DNA of 64,000 nucleotides, taken from contig DASXHD010000018.1 in NCBI GenBank assembly GCA_036488725.1, positions 30,511 to 94,510 of the forward strand, written 5' to 3'. This document shows, piece after piece, positions 48,984 through 56,842 of this stretch (position 1 is its first letter; every line of letters begins with the position of its first letter). A model generated the notes under the pieces. That model saw nothing but the letters and a program-made list of their open reading frames with translations, did not search any database and had not been told where the DNA came from. This DNA comes from DASXHD01 sp036488725. Its GTDB lineage: Bacteria; Myxococcota_A; Polyangia; Polyangiales; Polyangiaceae. The translations under genes and the position numbers were made by a program.

Positions 48984-50489
48984 GTGCCGGATTCCGTGCC
49001 GCCTACGCTTTCGCTCGAGCCCGGCACGGTGCTCGATCGCTATGAGCTTCTCTGCACCATCGCGCGTGGCGGAATGGCGCACGTCTGGCTCGGACGATTC
49101 AAAGGCAAGCACGGGTTCGAGAAGCTCGTCGCGGTGAAGACGATCTTGCCGGAGCACGCGCTCGACGCGCGCTTCCGCAACATGTTCCTCGACGAAGCGC
49201 GCATCGCGAGCGGCATCGAGCATCCGCACGTCGCGAAGATCCTCGACCTCGGCGAGTGGCGCGAGTGCCTTTATCTCGTGATGGAGTACGTCGACGGCGA
49301 CTCGCTCTCTCGGCTGCGTCGATCGATCGAGAAACGGGGTCTGAAATTCCCGGTGCCGATCGCCCTTCGCATCCTCGCCGACGTCTGCGCAGGGCTGCAC
49401 GCCGCGCACGAGCTCCGCGGCGACGACGGCGGGTTGCTCGGCGTCGTGCACCGCGACGTCTCGCCGCAGAACGTGCTCATCCCGACCAACGGCGTCGCCA
49501 AGCTCATCGACTTCGGCGTCGCGAAGGCGCGTCACCGCCTCGGCGAGGAGACGAGCGCCGGCTTCGCCAAAGGAAAGAGCCGCTACATGTCGCCGGAGCA
49601 GGCGCTCGCGAAGCCGGTGGATCGGCGCGCGGATTTGTTCGCGGTCGGCGCGATGGCCTACGAGGTGTTCGCCGGCACCGCGCCGTACGACGGGCCGAAC
49701 GACATGGCGCGTCTTCACGCGCTCATCACGGGCGTGGACATCGTGTCGGTCCCGCACGCGCCGCACGCGTCGATCGAAAAGCTCATCGTGAAGGCGCTCG
49801 CGCGCGAGGCGGACGAGCGTTTCGCGACGGCAAACGAGATGCGCGCCGCGATCGAGGACGCGATGGTCGCGCTCAAGGTGCGCGCGTCCGCAGACGATGT
49901 CGCGGCGTTCGTCGTCGAGCACACCGCCGAGCGCATCGCCGAGCGCAAAGCCGTGGTGAAGGTCGCGACCGACGCGGCCGCCGAGCGGCAGCGCATCAAA
50001 GAAGTCCTCGAGCACGGAACGAGCGGCAGCATGCACCGCGCGTCGGCGCCGGATCTCTCGCCGAGCTCGGCCGACTCGCCTGCGGCCGCGCCGACGCCGG
50101 AGAGCGTCTCGCCGCGCGCCTTCTCGGCCTCCGTGCACGACGCCGGCGGTGCGACGGCGATTCCGAAGCGGCGAAGACTTTGGCCGATCGTCGCCGCGGC
50201 GGTTTCGCTCGGGGTGGTGTTGATGGTCGTCGCGTTCGCCATACGCGAAAAACGCGTCGATGCTGCCTCGCCCGGTCCGGTGACTTCGGCCGCGCCGATC
50301 GTTTCGCCCTCGGTCGCGGCGAACGTTGGCCCTTCGGAGGCTTCCTCCGCTACCATCGCCGAACCGCCGGCGACGTCGTCGGTCGTCGATGAGGTGCCGA
50401 CCGCACGTACGCGACCGCCGCCGCACGTCACTTCGCTCCCGAGACATGGCAAGAAGCCACCGCACGCGCACGAAGTCGTCATTCAATGA
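48984..50489 (+). CDS. Membrane Ser/Thr protein kinase (cluster C)
   Basis: 501 residues from GTG 48984. Kinase domain at about 18-290: ARGGMAHVWLG, VAVK, HRDVSPQNVLI, DFGVAK, SRYMSPEQAL and DLFAVGAMAYEVFAG. HRDVSPQN (Ser in place of Lys) is a known variant in myxobacterial kinases. A linker, one TM helix (LWPIVAAAVSLGVVLMVVAFAI, about 396-417) and a Pro/Ser/Ala tail follow. Overlaps the TPR/PEGA gene downstream. Confidence 0.9.
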   Translation: MPDSVPPTLSLEPGTVLDRYELLCTIARGGMAHVWLGRFKGKHGFEKLVAVKTILPEHALDARFRNMFLDEARIASGIEHPHVAKILDLGEWRECLYLVMEYVDGDSLSRLRRSIEKRGLKFPVPIALRILADVCAGLHAAHELRGDDGGLLGVVHRDVSPQNVLIPTNGVAKLIDFGVAKARHRLGEETSAGFAKGKSRYMSPEQALAKPVDRRADLFAVGAMAYEVFAGTAPYDGPNDMARLHALITGVDIVSVPHAPHASIEKLIVKALAREADERFATANEMRAAIEDAMVALKVRASADDVAAFVVEHTAERIAERKAVVKVATDAAAERQRIKEVLEHGTSGSMHRASAPDLSPSSADSPAAAPTPESVSPRAFSASVHDAGGATAIPKRRRLWPIVAAAVSLGVVLMVVAFAIREKRVDAASPGPVTSAAPIVSPSVAANVGPSEASSATIAEPPATSSVVDEVPTARTRPPPHVTSLPRHGKKPPHAHEVVIQ

Positions 50490-51471
50490 GCACGGCGTCC
50501 GTGTGTGCGCTTGCGTCTTCGCGTGCATGACCGCGGTCGCGCCGCTCGCAGAAGCTCAGACGACGCAGACTGAAACGACGCAGACCGAGCCGCGCCCCGA
50601 AGACGTCGAGAGCGCGAAGGTCGCGTTCAAGGACGGCCTCGCGTTGCGGGCGAAAGGCGATGAGACCGGCGCGCTCGCGAAATTCCGGGCCGCCTACGCG
50701 CTCGTGCCCACGCCCATCACCGGGCTCGAGGTCGGTCGCTCGCTCATCGCGACCGGTCGCATCGTCGAAGGCCGCGCGATCCTCCTCGAGGTCGCGCACA
50801 TGCCGAAGAAACCCGGCGAATCGGACAAAGCGGAAGAATCGCGGCGCGACGCGGAGACCGAGGCCGAGAACGCGCGCCCGAAGCTCGCGACGCTCACGGT
50901 GGAGACCGACGCGAGCGTCGATCCGGCGGTGACGGTCGACGGCGTCGCGATTCCGAAGGACGCGCTCCAAGCCCCGCGCGTGCTCGACCCGGGGCACCAC
51001 GTGATCGTCGTCCACGCGCGCCAGAAATCGGGTCGCGCCGAGGTCGACCTCGGGCCGGGCGAGCAGCAGCAAGTCCACCTCGAAGCCGATCACGACGATT
51101 CGCCGCCGCCGGCGCCGAAGCCCGTCGTCACGCGCATGCGCTACCACCCGGGCCCGGCGTTTTGGACGAGCGTCATCGTGACCGGCGCGGGCCTCGTCAT
51201 CGGCATCGGCAGCGGCGTCCCTGCGCTCGCCGTCACGGGCCACCTCTCGGGCGAGTGCCCGTCGAAGCATTGTCCGCCGTCGGCATACGGGGACTTGGAC
51301 ACGTCGCTCGCGCTCGGGTGGACCTCGACGATCGGCTTCGTCCTCGCCGGCGCGGGCGCCGTCGCTTCCATCATCACGTTCGCGACGAGCGGGCGGCGCG
51401 AGACGGTCGCCGCGGCGCACGTTCAGGTCTTGCCGGGCCTCGGCTCGCTCGTCATTCGAGGAGAATTCTGA
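50446..51471 (+). CDS. Signal-peptide TPR/PEGA-like protein with two C-terminal TM helices
   Basis: 341 residues if started at ATG 50446, which gives a basic n-region (RSHRTRTK) before the hydrophobic core VCACVFACMTAVAPLAEA; this overlaps the kinase by 44 bp. GTG 50503 is an alternative. TPR-like part: VAFKDGLALRAKGDETGALAKFRAAYALVP, nearly matching the cluster A copy. PEGA-like: VTVDGVAIPKDAL...VLDPGHHVIVV. Two TM helices flank a Cys-pair loop (GECPSKHCPPS), and the end is VIRGEF. Third copy of this architecture. Confidence 0.72.
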   Translation: MARSHRTRTKSSFNEHGVRVCACVFACMTAVAPLAEAQTTQTETTQTEPRPEDVESAKVAFKDGLALRAKGDETGALAKFRAAYALVPTPITGLEVGRSLIATGRIVEGRAILLEVAHMPKKPGESDKAEESRRDAETEAENARPKLATLTVETDASVDPAVTVDGVAIPKDALQAPRVLDPGHHVIVVHARQKSGRAEVDLGPGEQQQVHLEADHDDSPPPAPKPVVTRMRYHPGPAFWTSVIVTGAGLVIGIGSGVPALAVTGHLSGECPSKHCPPSAYGDLDTSLALGWTSTIGFVLAGAGAVASIITFATSGRRETVAAAHVQVLPGLGSLVIRGEF

Positions 51472-51782
51472 TGCGCGCGCTCGCGATACTCTTCGCCTTG
51501 TGCGCCGCGTGCAACGCGATCGACGGCGCCGACGGCTACGAAAAAACCGGCGAAGGCGGCGCCACGTGCACCGCGAGCTGCGTCGACACGGCGGGCTCGT
51601 GCTTGAGTGACTGCGCGAGCACGCTCGCGAGCTGCACCGCCGGATGCGGCAACCCCGGCTGCACCATGAAGTGCCAAAACAACGACGACAACTGCACGAC
51701 CGGATGCGTCTCGACGTGCACCGCGTGCGGGTGCACGCAGTCCGACTGCGCGAACGCCTCGAACGACGCGAGCGCCGAGTGA
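51471..51782 (+). CDS. Very Cys-rich small lipoprotein (cluster C)
   Basis: 103 residues; TGATG overlap with the TPR/PEGA gene. The signal ends near LCAAC. I count 16 cysteines, most in a repeating spacing (CTASC, CLSDC, CTAGC, CTMKC, CTTGC, CTACGC). Such a pattern suggests a disulfide-packed or metal-binding envelope protein. It takes the same position as the Cys-rich lipoprotein of cluster A. No family recognised. Confidence 0.75.
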   Translation: MRALAILFALCAACNAIDGADGYEKTGEGGATCTASCVDTAGSCLSDCASTLASCTAGCGNPGCTMKCQNNDDNCTTGCVSTCTACGCTQSDCANASNDASAE

Positions 51783-52483
51783 TCACGCGCGATCGAATCG
51801 CCGGGCTCGACGTCGTGCTCGCCGGCGGAGACTCGAAAGACGCGCCGCTCGTCGTGCTGCTTCACGGCTTCGGTGCGCCCGGTGACGACCTCGTGTCGCT
51901 CCAGCGCGTCATGCGCGTGCCGCGCGAGACGCGCTTCGTCTTTCCCGCGGGGCCCATCGCGCTCGACATGATGCCCGGCGCGCGCGCGTGGTGGAACATC
52001 GACATGATGCGGCTGCAGTCCGCCATGGAGCGCGGCGACCTCCGCGATTTGTCGACCGAGGAGCCCGAGGGCATGGACGAAGCGCGCGCGAAAATCGACG
52101 CGCTCCTCGGCGAGCTCGAAGAGAAATTCGCGCCGCGCGCGCTCGTCCTCGGCGGCTTCTCGCAGGGCGCGATGCTCTCGTGCGACGTCGCGCTCCGAAC
52201 GGAGCGACGGCTCGACGGCCTCGTCGTCCTCTCCGGCACGCTGCTCGCGAAGGACGCGTGGGTCCCGAAAATGAGCCGCCTCGCGAACAAGCCCATTTTT
52301 CAGAGCCACGGATCGAACGACCCACTCCTCCCCTTCGCGCTCGCCGAAGAGCTCCAGCACGCGCTCGCGACCGCCGGCGCGCGCACGACGTGGGTCCCGT
52401 TCCGCGGCGGGCACGAGATCCCCGGGCCGGTCGTCGATCGACTCGGCGCGTTCTTGGACGGCGTGCTAGCAAAACCGGCGTGA
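51779..52483 (+). CDS. Phospholipase/carboxylesterase (alpha/beta hydrolase)
   Basis: 234 residues from GTG 51779 (GTGA overlap). LLHGFGAPGDDLVSL, nucleophile GGFSQGAML, Asp in SHGSNDPLLPF and His in RGGHEIP form the triad of the esterase/acyl-protein thioesterase family. No signal peptide, so cytoplasmic. Probably acts on short acyl esters or thioesters. Confidence 0.9.
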   Translation: MITRDRIAGLDVVLAGGDSKDAPLVVLLHGFGAPGDDLVSLQRVMRVPRETRFVFPAGPIALDMMPGARAWWNIDMMRLQSAMERGDLRDLSTEEPEGMDEARAKIDALLGELEEKFAPRALVLGGFSQGAMLSCDVALRTERRLDGLVVLSGTLLAKDAWVPKMSRLANKPIFQSHGSNDPLLPFALAEELQHALATAGARTTWVPFRGGHEIPGPVVDRLGAFLDGVLAKPA

Positions 52484-52896
52484 CCGTTTCGACGAAGACC
52501 TTTCACGTGCGGACGCGCGGCCGCGGCCTCTACGACGTGACCGATCGCGTGCGCGAGGCCGTCGAGGCGAGCGGCGTTCGCGCGGGGATCTGCAGCGTCT
52601 TTCTCGCGCACACGAGCGCCTCGCTCGTCACGCAAGAAAACGCCGACCCCGCCGTGCTGCGCGATCTCGAAAAATGGATCGAGCGCGTGGCGCCCGAGCG
52701 TGACGATTACGAGCACGACGCCGAAGGCCCCGACGACATGCCGTCGCACATTCGCGCGTCGATCACGAAGACGAGCGAAACCGTCCCGATCGATGGCGGC
52801 CGCCTCGCGCTCGGCACGTGGCAGGCGATTTACGTCTGGGAGCACCGCACGTCGGGACACGACCGCCGGGTCGTCGTGACCGTCCTCGGCGAGTGA
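52480..52896 (+). CDS. YjbQ family protein (UPF0047)
   Basis: 138 residues from GTG 52480 (GTGA overlap with the esterase). FLAHTSASLVTQENADP, the DMPSHIRASI segment and LGTWQAIYVWEHR are the conserved blocks of the secondary thiamine-phosphate-synthase-like YjbQ family, a trimeric metal-binding fold. Biological role is not settled in the family. Confidence 0.92.
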   Translation: MTVSTKTFHVRTRGRGLYDVTDRVREAVEASGVRAGICSVFLAHTSASLVTQENADPAVLRDLEKWIERVAPERDDYEHDAEGPDDMPSHIRASITKTSETVPIDGGRLALGTWQAIYVWEHRTSGHDRRVVVTVLGE

Positions 52897-52909
52897 CGAC
52901 CCGCCACAC

Positions 52910-52937
52910 TTGGCGAGGTCGAAATCGGGGGTATGCT
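52910..52937 (+). promoter_or_regulatory. Candidate promoter TTGGCG-N16-TATGCT
   Basis: TTGGCG (52910-52915) and TATGCT (52932-52937) with 16-bp spacing; the -10 ends 7 nt before ATG 52945 and contains the alternative ATG 52933. This favours the later start and a leaderless mRNA. Confidence 0.55.
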
Positions 52938-52944
52938 CCCGCGC

Positions 52945-54396
52945 ATGGCCACCGCGAACCCGCTCGAAAATGGCAAGCACGAGGACCTTGACGCGAGCGA
53001 TCTGCCGAAGATCCTCGAGCGTTTGCGCGCCGCGCAGAACAAGTCGGGCACGCCGAGCTACGAGAAACGCATCGAGCGACTCGACAAGCTCTTGAAGGGC
53101 GTGATGGCGCACAAAGACGATTTCGTGCGCGCGATCAACGAGGACTTCGGCAACCGCGCCAAGCACGAGACGCTCGTCGCCGAAATTTTCACGACCATCA
53201 ACACGATCAAGCACACGCGCGCGCATCTTCACGAGTGGATGGAGGTCGAGCCGCGGCCGGTGAGCTGGCTCTTCGCGCCCGCGCGCGCCGAGATCGTGCC
53301 GCAGCCGCTCGGCGTCGTCGGCATCATCGCGCCGTGGAACTACCCGATGCAGCTCGCGCTCGCGCCCGCCGCGATGGCGCTCGCCGCGGGCAACCGCGTG
53401 ATGATCAAACCGAGCGAGCTCACGCCGCGCACGTCGGAGACGATGGCCAAGGTCGTCAAAGAAATGTTCGCCGACGACGAGATGGTCGTCGTCACCGGCG
53501 ACGCCGAAATGGGCGCCGCATTTTCGAAGCTTCCGTTCGATCACCTGCTCTTCACCGGCTCGACGCGCGTCGGCAAAATCGTGATGAAGGCCGCCGCCGA
53601 AAACCTCGTCCCGGTCACGCTCGAGCTCGGCGGAAAATCGCCGGCGATCGTGAGCGAAGATTTTCCGATCGACGTCGCCGCGACGCGCGTCATGCACGGC
53701 AAATGCTTCAACGCGGGCCAGACGTGCATCGCCCCGGATTACGCGCTCGTGCCGCGCAAACAAGTCGACCGCTTCGTCGACGAGTGCAAAGCCGCCGTCG
53801 CGAAGATGTACCCGGCGCTCAAAGCGAACCCCGACTACACGAGCATCGTCAACGAGAAGCACTACGCGCGCCTCAAGGGCTACCTCGACGAGGCGAAAGC
53901 GAAGGACGCGAAGGTCATCGAGATCAACCCGGCGAAAGAGGAGCTCCCGTCCGAGCAGCATCGTCTCGCGCCGCAGCTCGTCGTCGACCCGCCGAAAGAT
54001 CTCGCCGTGATGCAGGAAGAAATCTTCGGACCGATTTTGCCGATCGTGCCGTACGACAGCCTCGACGAAGCGATCGCGTTCGTGAACGATCGGCCGCGGC
54101 CGCTCGCGCTCTACATGTTCGCGTACGACGACGACGCGGTCAGCAAAGTCGTCGACCGCACCGTCGCGGGCGGCGTCTCGGTCAACGAGACGCTCATGCA
54201 CTTCGCGCAGGAGGATCTGCCGTTCGGCGGCGTCGGCCCGAGCGGCATGGGCCACTACCACGCGCGCGAGGGATTCGAGACGTTCAGCAAGAAGAAGCCG
54301 ATCTTCTACCAAGCGCGCTTGAACAGCGCCGGAATGCTGCGTCCGCCGTATGGGAAGACGATCGATTTCGCGCTCCGCTTTCTGCTCGGGAAGTGA
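52945..54396 (+). CDS. Aldehyde dehydrogenase (coniferyl-aldehyde type)
   Basis: 483 residues from ATG 52945; ATG 52933 sits inside the -10 and is less likely. Class 3-like ALDH: IAPWNYPMQLALAP, TGSTRVGKIVMKAA, catalytic Glu in LELGGKSP, catalytic Cys in NAGQTCIAPDY, and FGGVGPSGMGHYHAREGFE. It oxidises aldehydes to acids with NAD(P)+; proteins of this sub-family are often named coniferyl aldehyde dehydrogenase. Monocistronic by position. Confidence 0.93.
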   Translation: MATANPLENGKHEDLDASDLPKILERLRAAQNKSGTPSYEKRIERLDKLLKGVMAHKDDFVRAINEDFGNRAKHETLVAEIFTTINTIKHTRAHLHEWMEVEPRPVSWLFAPARAEIVPQPLGVVGIIAPWNYPMQLALAPAAMALAAGNRVMIKPSELTPRTSETMAKVVKEMFADDEMVVVTGDAEMGAAFSKLPFDHLLFTGSTRVGKIVMKAAAENLVPVTLELGGKSPAIVSEDFPIDVAATRVMHGKCFNAGQTCIAPDYALVPRKQVDRFVDECKAAVAKMYPALKANPDYTSIVNEKHYARLKGYLDEAKAKDAKVIEINPAKEELPSEQHRLAPQLVVDPPKDLAVMQEEIFGPILPIVPYDSLDEAIAFVNDRPRPLALYMFAYDDDAVSKVVDRTVAGGVSVNETLMHFAQEDLPFGGVGPSGMGHYHAREGFETFSKKKPIFYQARLNSAGMLRPPYGKTIDFALRFLLGK

Positions 54397-54435
54397 ATTC
54401 GATCCTCGTCGTCGACACGGCGAGGCACGAAGCAT

Positions 54436-54519
54436 CGCCGAAGCTGAGCGAACGACATCCGAAGGTCCACGAACGAGACTCGGGCGTCACCGAACGACAC
54501 GCCAAGAGCTGCCGACGAC
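54436..54519. repeat. Degenerate 21-bp tandem repeat (4 units)
   Basis: GAACGA(C/G) recurs at 54450, 54471 and 54492, with CCGACGAC in register at 54512-54519, giving a 21-bp period just after the aldehyde dehydrogenase gene. On the minus strand one frame reads a heptad-like SFxxLR repeat (VSFGDAR, VSFVDLR, MSFAQLR). It may be a remnant of a repeat protein or a non-coding repeat; no gene is called. Confidence 0.6.
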
Positions 54520-54561
54520 ACGGGACCGAGGGCGAACTGCTGCCGACGTGCGCCGAACCAA

Positions 54562-55251
54562 TCAAGAAGGCGCTGGAGCGGTCGGCGGAGCTCGGGAAAC
54601 GACGCGGTGATGTGCGACCGGCGATCCGAACGCCGCGAGTTTTTGCGCGTCGTGGCGATGCATGAGTCGGGCTTTGATGCGGACGTGATGCGAACGAGCT
54701 TCGAGCGAAGTGTGGAGGACTGCACGCGCGTGCGTGTCGCTCTTCACGTCAGCGACGAGCTTGCCGTGGTGTCCCTCCAGCGCCTCGATCGCCTGGGCGA
54801 GGTGGGCAAGATCGTGCAGGTGCTGTTTGTCGAGGTGGAGCTGCGTCACGACGGGATGGTGCGCGCCGAGGAACTTCGCGATCGCATCGGCCTGCGACGC
54901 CAGCCGCGCGGGCTCCTTGGCGTTCCAATCGGCGCCGCGCCCGAGGGTCTTCGCAGTGACGTCGTCGACCTCGCCTTGCGCGGAGTCGCGCACGTCCTTC
55001 ATCACGTCCAAGAGATGACTCGAGAGATCGAGAAGCTGCGCGCCGTCGGCGAGCTTGTCGTGAACCAACATCGCCTTGCCGTGCGCAAGCGATTCGAGCT
55101 GATCGATCTCGCTCTTCATGGCGGCGAGGTACTTCGGGCCGAGGTGCGCTTTGACATCGGCGTCGGCTTCCGCGGCGGCGTACATCGCCTTGGCGTCAGC
55201 GAGTGTGTCGGCTTCCGATTGACCACGCGAGGTCTTGTGGGGAGTCGTCAT
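54562..55251 (-). CDS. All-helical hypothetical protein
   Basis: 229 residues from ATG 55251. No signal peptide, no TM. Long amphipathic helices rich in Ala/Leu/His/Asp (SEADTLADAKAMYAAAEADA, LHLDKQHLHDLAHLAQAIEA, LEARSHHVRIKARLMHRHDA) suggest a helical bundle. No family recognised. TAGCAT ends 7 nt before the start. No operon partner. Confidence 0.65.
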   Translation of the reverse strand: MTTPHKTSRGQSEADTLADAKAMYAAAEADADVKAHLGPKYLAAMKSEIDQLESLAHGKAMLVHDKLADGAQLLDLSSHLLDVMKDVRDSAQGEVDDVTAKTLGRGADWNAKEPARLASQADAIAKFLGAHHPVVTQLHLDKQHLHDLAHLAQAIEALEGHHGKLVADVKSDTHARAVLHTSLEARSHHVRIKARLMHRHDAQKLAAFGSPVAHHRVVSRAPPTAPAPS

Positions 55252-55258
55252 GCCCCGG

Positions 55259-55264
55259 ATGCTA
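55259..55264 (-). promoter_or_regulatory. Candidate -10 hexamer TAGCAT
   Basis: Minus strand, ends 7 nt before the ATG of the helical hypothetical gene; fits the leaderless pattern. Confidence 0.35.
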
Positions 55265-55334
55265 CGCGCGGGATGCGCCGGGAGTCGAGTGCCGCGTGAG
55301 CGCATGGCCAGCCGGTCGTTCTCGTCGCGCTATC

Positions 55335-55400
55335 ATGAAGCGACGTCAGATGAACGTGTCCGACACGCAAGTCTTCGTCCGGGGGTTTCAGCCGCCGTGA
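55335..55400 (+). CDS. Possible 21-residue upstream ORF
   Basis: ATG 55335 opens a 21-codon frame (MKRRQMNVSDTQ...RGFQPP) whose TGA overlaps the GTG of the lipoprotein gene at 55397. The tight overlap would allow translational coupling. Too short to judge by composition; may be fortuitous. Confidence 0.25.
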   Translation: MKRRQMNVSDTQVFVRGFQPP

Positions 55401-55708
55401 GCTTACGAAGATACGGCAGCCTCCTTGGAGCGATCGCTGTGGTCGTCGCATGCGGCGGACAGGTCACGACCCCCGACCACGACGCGAGCGCGCAGTTCGA
55501 CGCGGATCTCCAGTCCGATGCCACGCCGCAGGACGGTGCATCGGAGCCTCCCGTCGTCTGCGATACGAGCACTGGAGGTACCGGGTATGGCGTGTGTCCG
55601 CCCGGATGGCACTGCGATCTCCGTAAGGTCGTCTACACCGTCTGGAACCTCTGTTGCCCTCCGGGCCAAACGGGCACAAGCGACCAGTGCATCAATCCGC
55701 AAAACTGA
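55397..55708 (+). CDS. Small Cys-rich lipoprotein (pair member 1)
   Basis: 103 residues from GTG 55397. Signal ends with lipobox VVAC. After an Asp/Ala linker, the core reads GYGVCPPGWHCDLRKVVYTVWNLCCPPGQ with paired cysteines. It is a paralogue of the next gene (GYCPPGWRCDL...VWNVCCAPGQ). The lipoprotein at 24440 has a looser CxxxxxC-NFCCPVD version. Function unknown. Confidence 0.7.
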   Translation: MSLRRYGSLLGAIAVVVACGGQVTTPDHDASAQFDADLQSDATPQDGASEPPVVCDTSTGGTGYGVCPPGWHCDLRKVVYTVWNLCCPPGQTGTSDQCINPQN

Positions 55709-55733
55709 TTCTCTCGGTCGTCCAGAGGGCGCC

Positions 55734-56018
55734 ATGCGCGCTCGACTGACGTTTCTGATTGTCGTCGCGGTTGCAACCGCCGGGTGTGCGGCCCGCCTCG
55801 TCGTCGATCCCGGCGGCGATGGGGGCGCCGACGCCAAGGCGCTGAGCGATGTGGACCACGGTGATGCGCCCTTTTGCGACGACGATGCGGGGCTGGAGCC
55901 AGGCTACTGTCCGCCGGGCTGGCGCTGCGATCTGTGGCAGGGGGCGCAGTACGTCTGGAACGTGTGCTGCGCGCCGGGACAGGAAGCCGGCGAAGCGTGT
56001 TTGTATCCGAGCCCGTGA
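55734..56018 (+). CDS. Small Cys-rich lipoprotein (pair member 2)
   Basis: 94 residues from ATG 55734, with an AGAGGG 5 nt upstream. Lipobox TAGC, short Asp/Gly linker, then PPGWRCDLWQGAQYVWNVCCAPGQ. Shares the cysteine scaffold of the gene 25 bp upstream, so the pair probably arose by tandem duplication. Confidence 0.72.
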   Translation: MRARLTFLIVVAVATAGCAARLVVDPGGDGGADAKALSDVDHGDAPFCDDDAGLEPGYCPPGWRCDLWQGAQYVWNVCCAPGQEAGEACLYPSP

Positions 56019-56047
56019 ATTCCAGTTTCTAGGCGAAGGAATCTGAT

Positions 56048-56053
56048 TATGGT
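56048..56053 (+). promoter_or_regulatory. Candidate -10 hexamer TATGGT
   Basis: Ends 6 nt before the ATG of the uracil-DNA glycosylase gene, consistent with a leaderless transcript. Confidence 0.35.
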
Positions 56054-56059
56054 TGCTCC

Positions 56060-56842
56060 ATGCCCGACGAACGCGCGGAGCTCGCATCGATCGCGGCCTC
56101 GCTGAGGGCTCACCTCGAGCTTCAGTGGGAGGCCGGCACGACCGGGATCCCGCGCGCCCCGAAACACGCGGCCGCGGCGCCGAATCCGTCGCCGTCCGCG
56201 GGTCCGAATCCGCCGCCGCCGCCGGCTCCGGTTCCGAGTTCGGCTCCAACGCCGGAGGCGCTTCGGTCTCTGCCGGTTCTCGCCGAGCAAGTCAGCGGCT
56301 GCACCAAGTGTGGGCTCTCGAAGACTCGGACCAAGACCGTCTTCGCGCGCGGCAATCCGGCGGCTGCGCTCTGCTTCGTCGGCGAAGCGCCCGGCGCGGA
56401 CGAGGACGCGCAGGGCCTACCGTTCGTCGGACGCGCGGGTCAGCTGCTGGACAAGATGATCGCGGCGATGGGCCTTTCGCCCGAGCGTGACGTCTACGTC
56501 TGCAACATTCTCAAATGCCGGCCGCCCGACAATCGCAAGCCGACGCCCGATGAGACGGCGACGTGCATCCCGTATCTGCACGATCAGCTCGCGAACGTGT
56601 CGCCGAAGGTCATCGTCGCGCTGGGCAACACGGCGGCGCAAGCGCTCCTCGACACGAAGCTCGGCATCACGCGCATGCGCGGCCAATGGAAGCTCTACCG
56701 CGGCACGCTCGTCATGCCGACGTATCACCCGTCGTACCTCTTGCGCGAAGGCCCGGCGCAGCGCAACGCCAAGCAAGAAGCTTGGGACGACCTGCAAAAA
56801 GTGATGAAAGAGCTCGGGCTCTCGCCTCCGAAGAAGACTTAG
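56060..56842 (+). CDS. Uracil-DNA glycosylase, family 4
   Basis: 260 residues. It removes uracil from DNA. A Pro/Ala-rich N-terminal extension of about 70 residues precedes the core. Iron-sulfur ligands CTKC (about 81-84), NILKC and TATC are present; active-site GEAPGADEDAQGLPFVGRAG and the later MPTYHPSYLLR are typical of family 4 (UdgA) enzymes. Its TAG overlaps the TAA of the convergent protease gene (TTAG). Confidence 0.95.
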   Translation: MPDERAELASIAASLRAHLELQWEAGTTGIPRAPKHAAAAPNPSPSAGPNPPPPPAPVPSSAPTPEALRSLPVLAEQVSGCTKCGLSKTRTKTVFARGNPAAALCFVGEAPGADEDAQGLPFVGRAGQLLDKMIAAMGLSPERDVYVCNILKCRPPDNRKPTPDETATCIPYLHDQLANVSPKVIVALGNTAAQALLDTKLGITRMRGQWKLYRGTLVMPTYHPSYLLREGPAQRNAKQEAWDDLQKVMKELGLSPPKKT

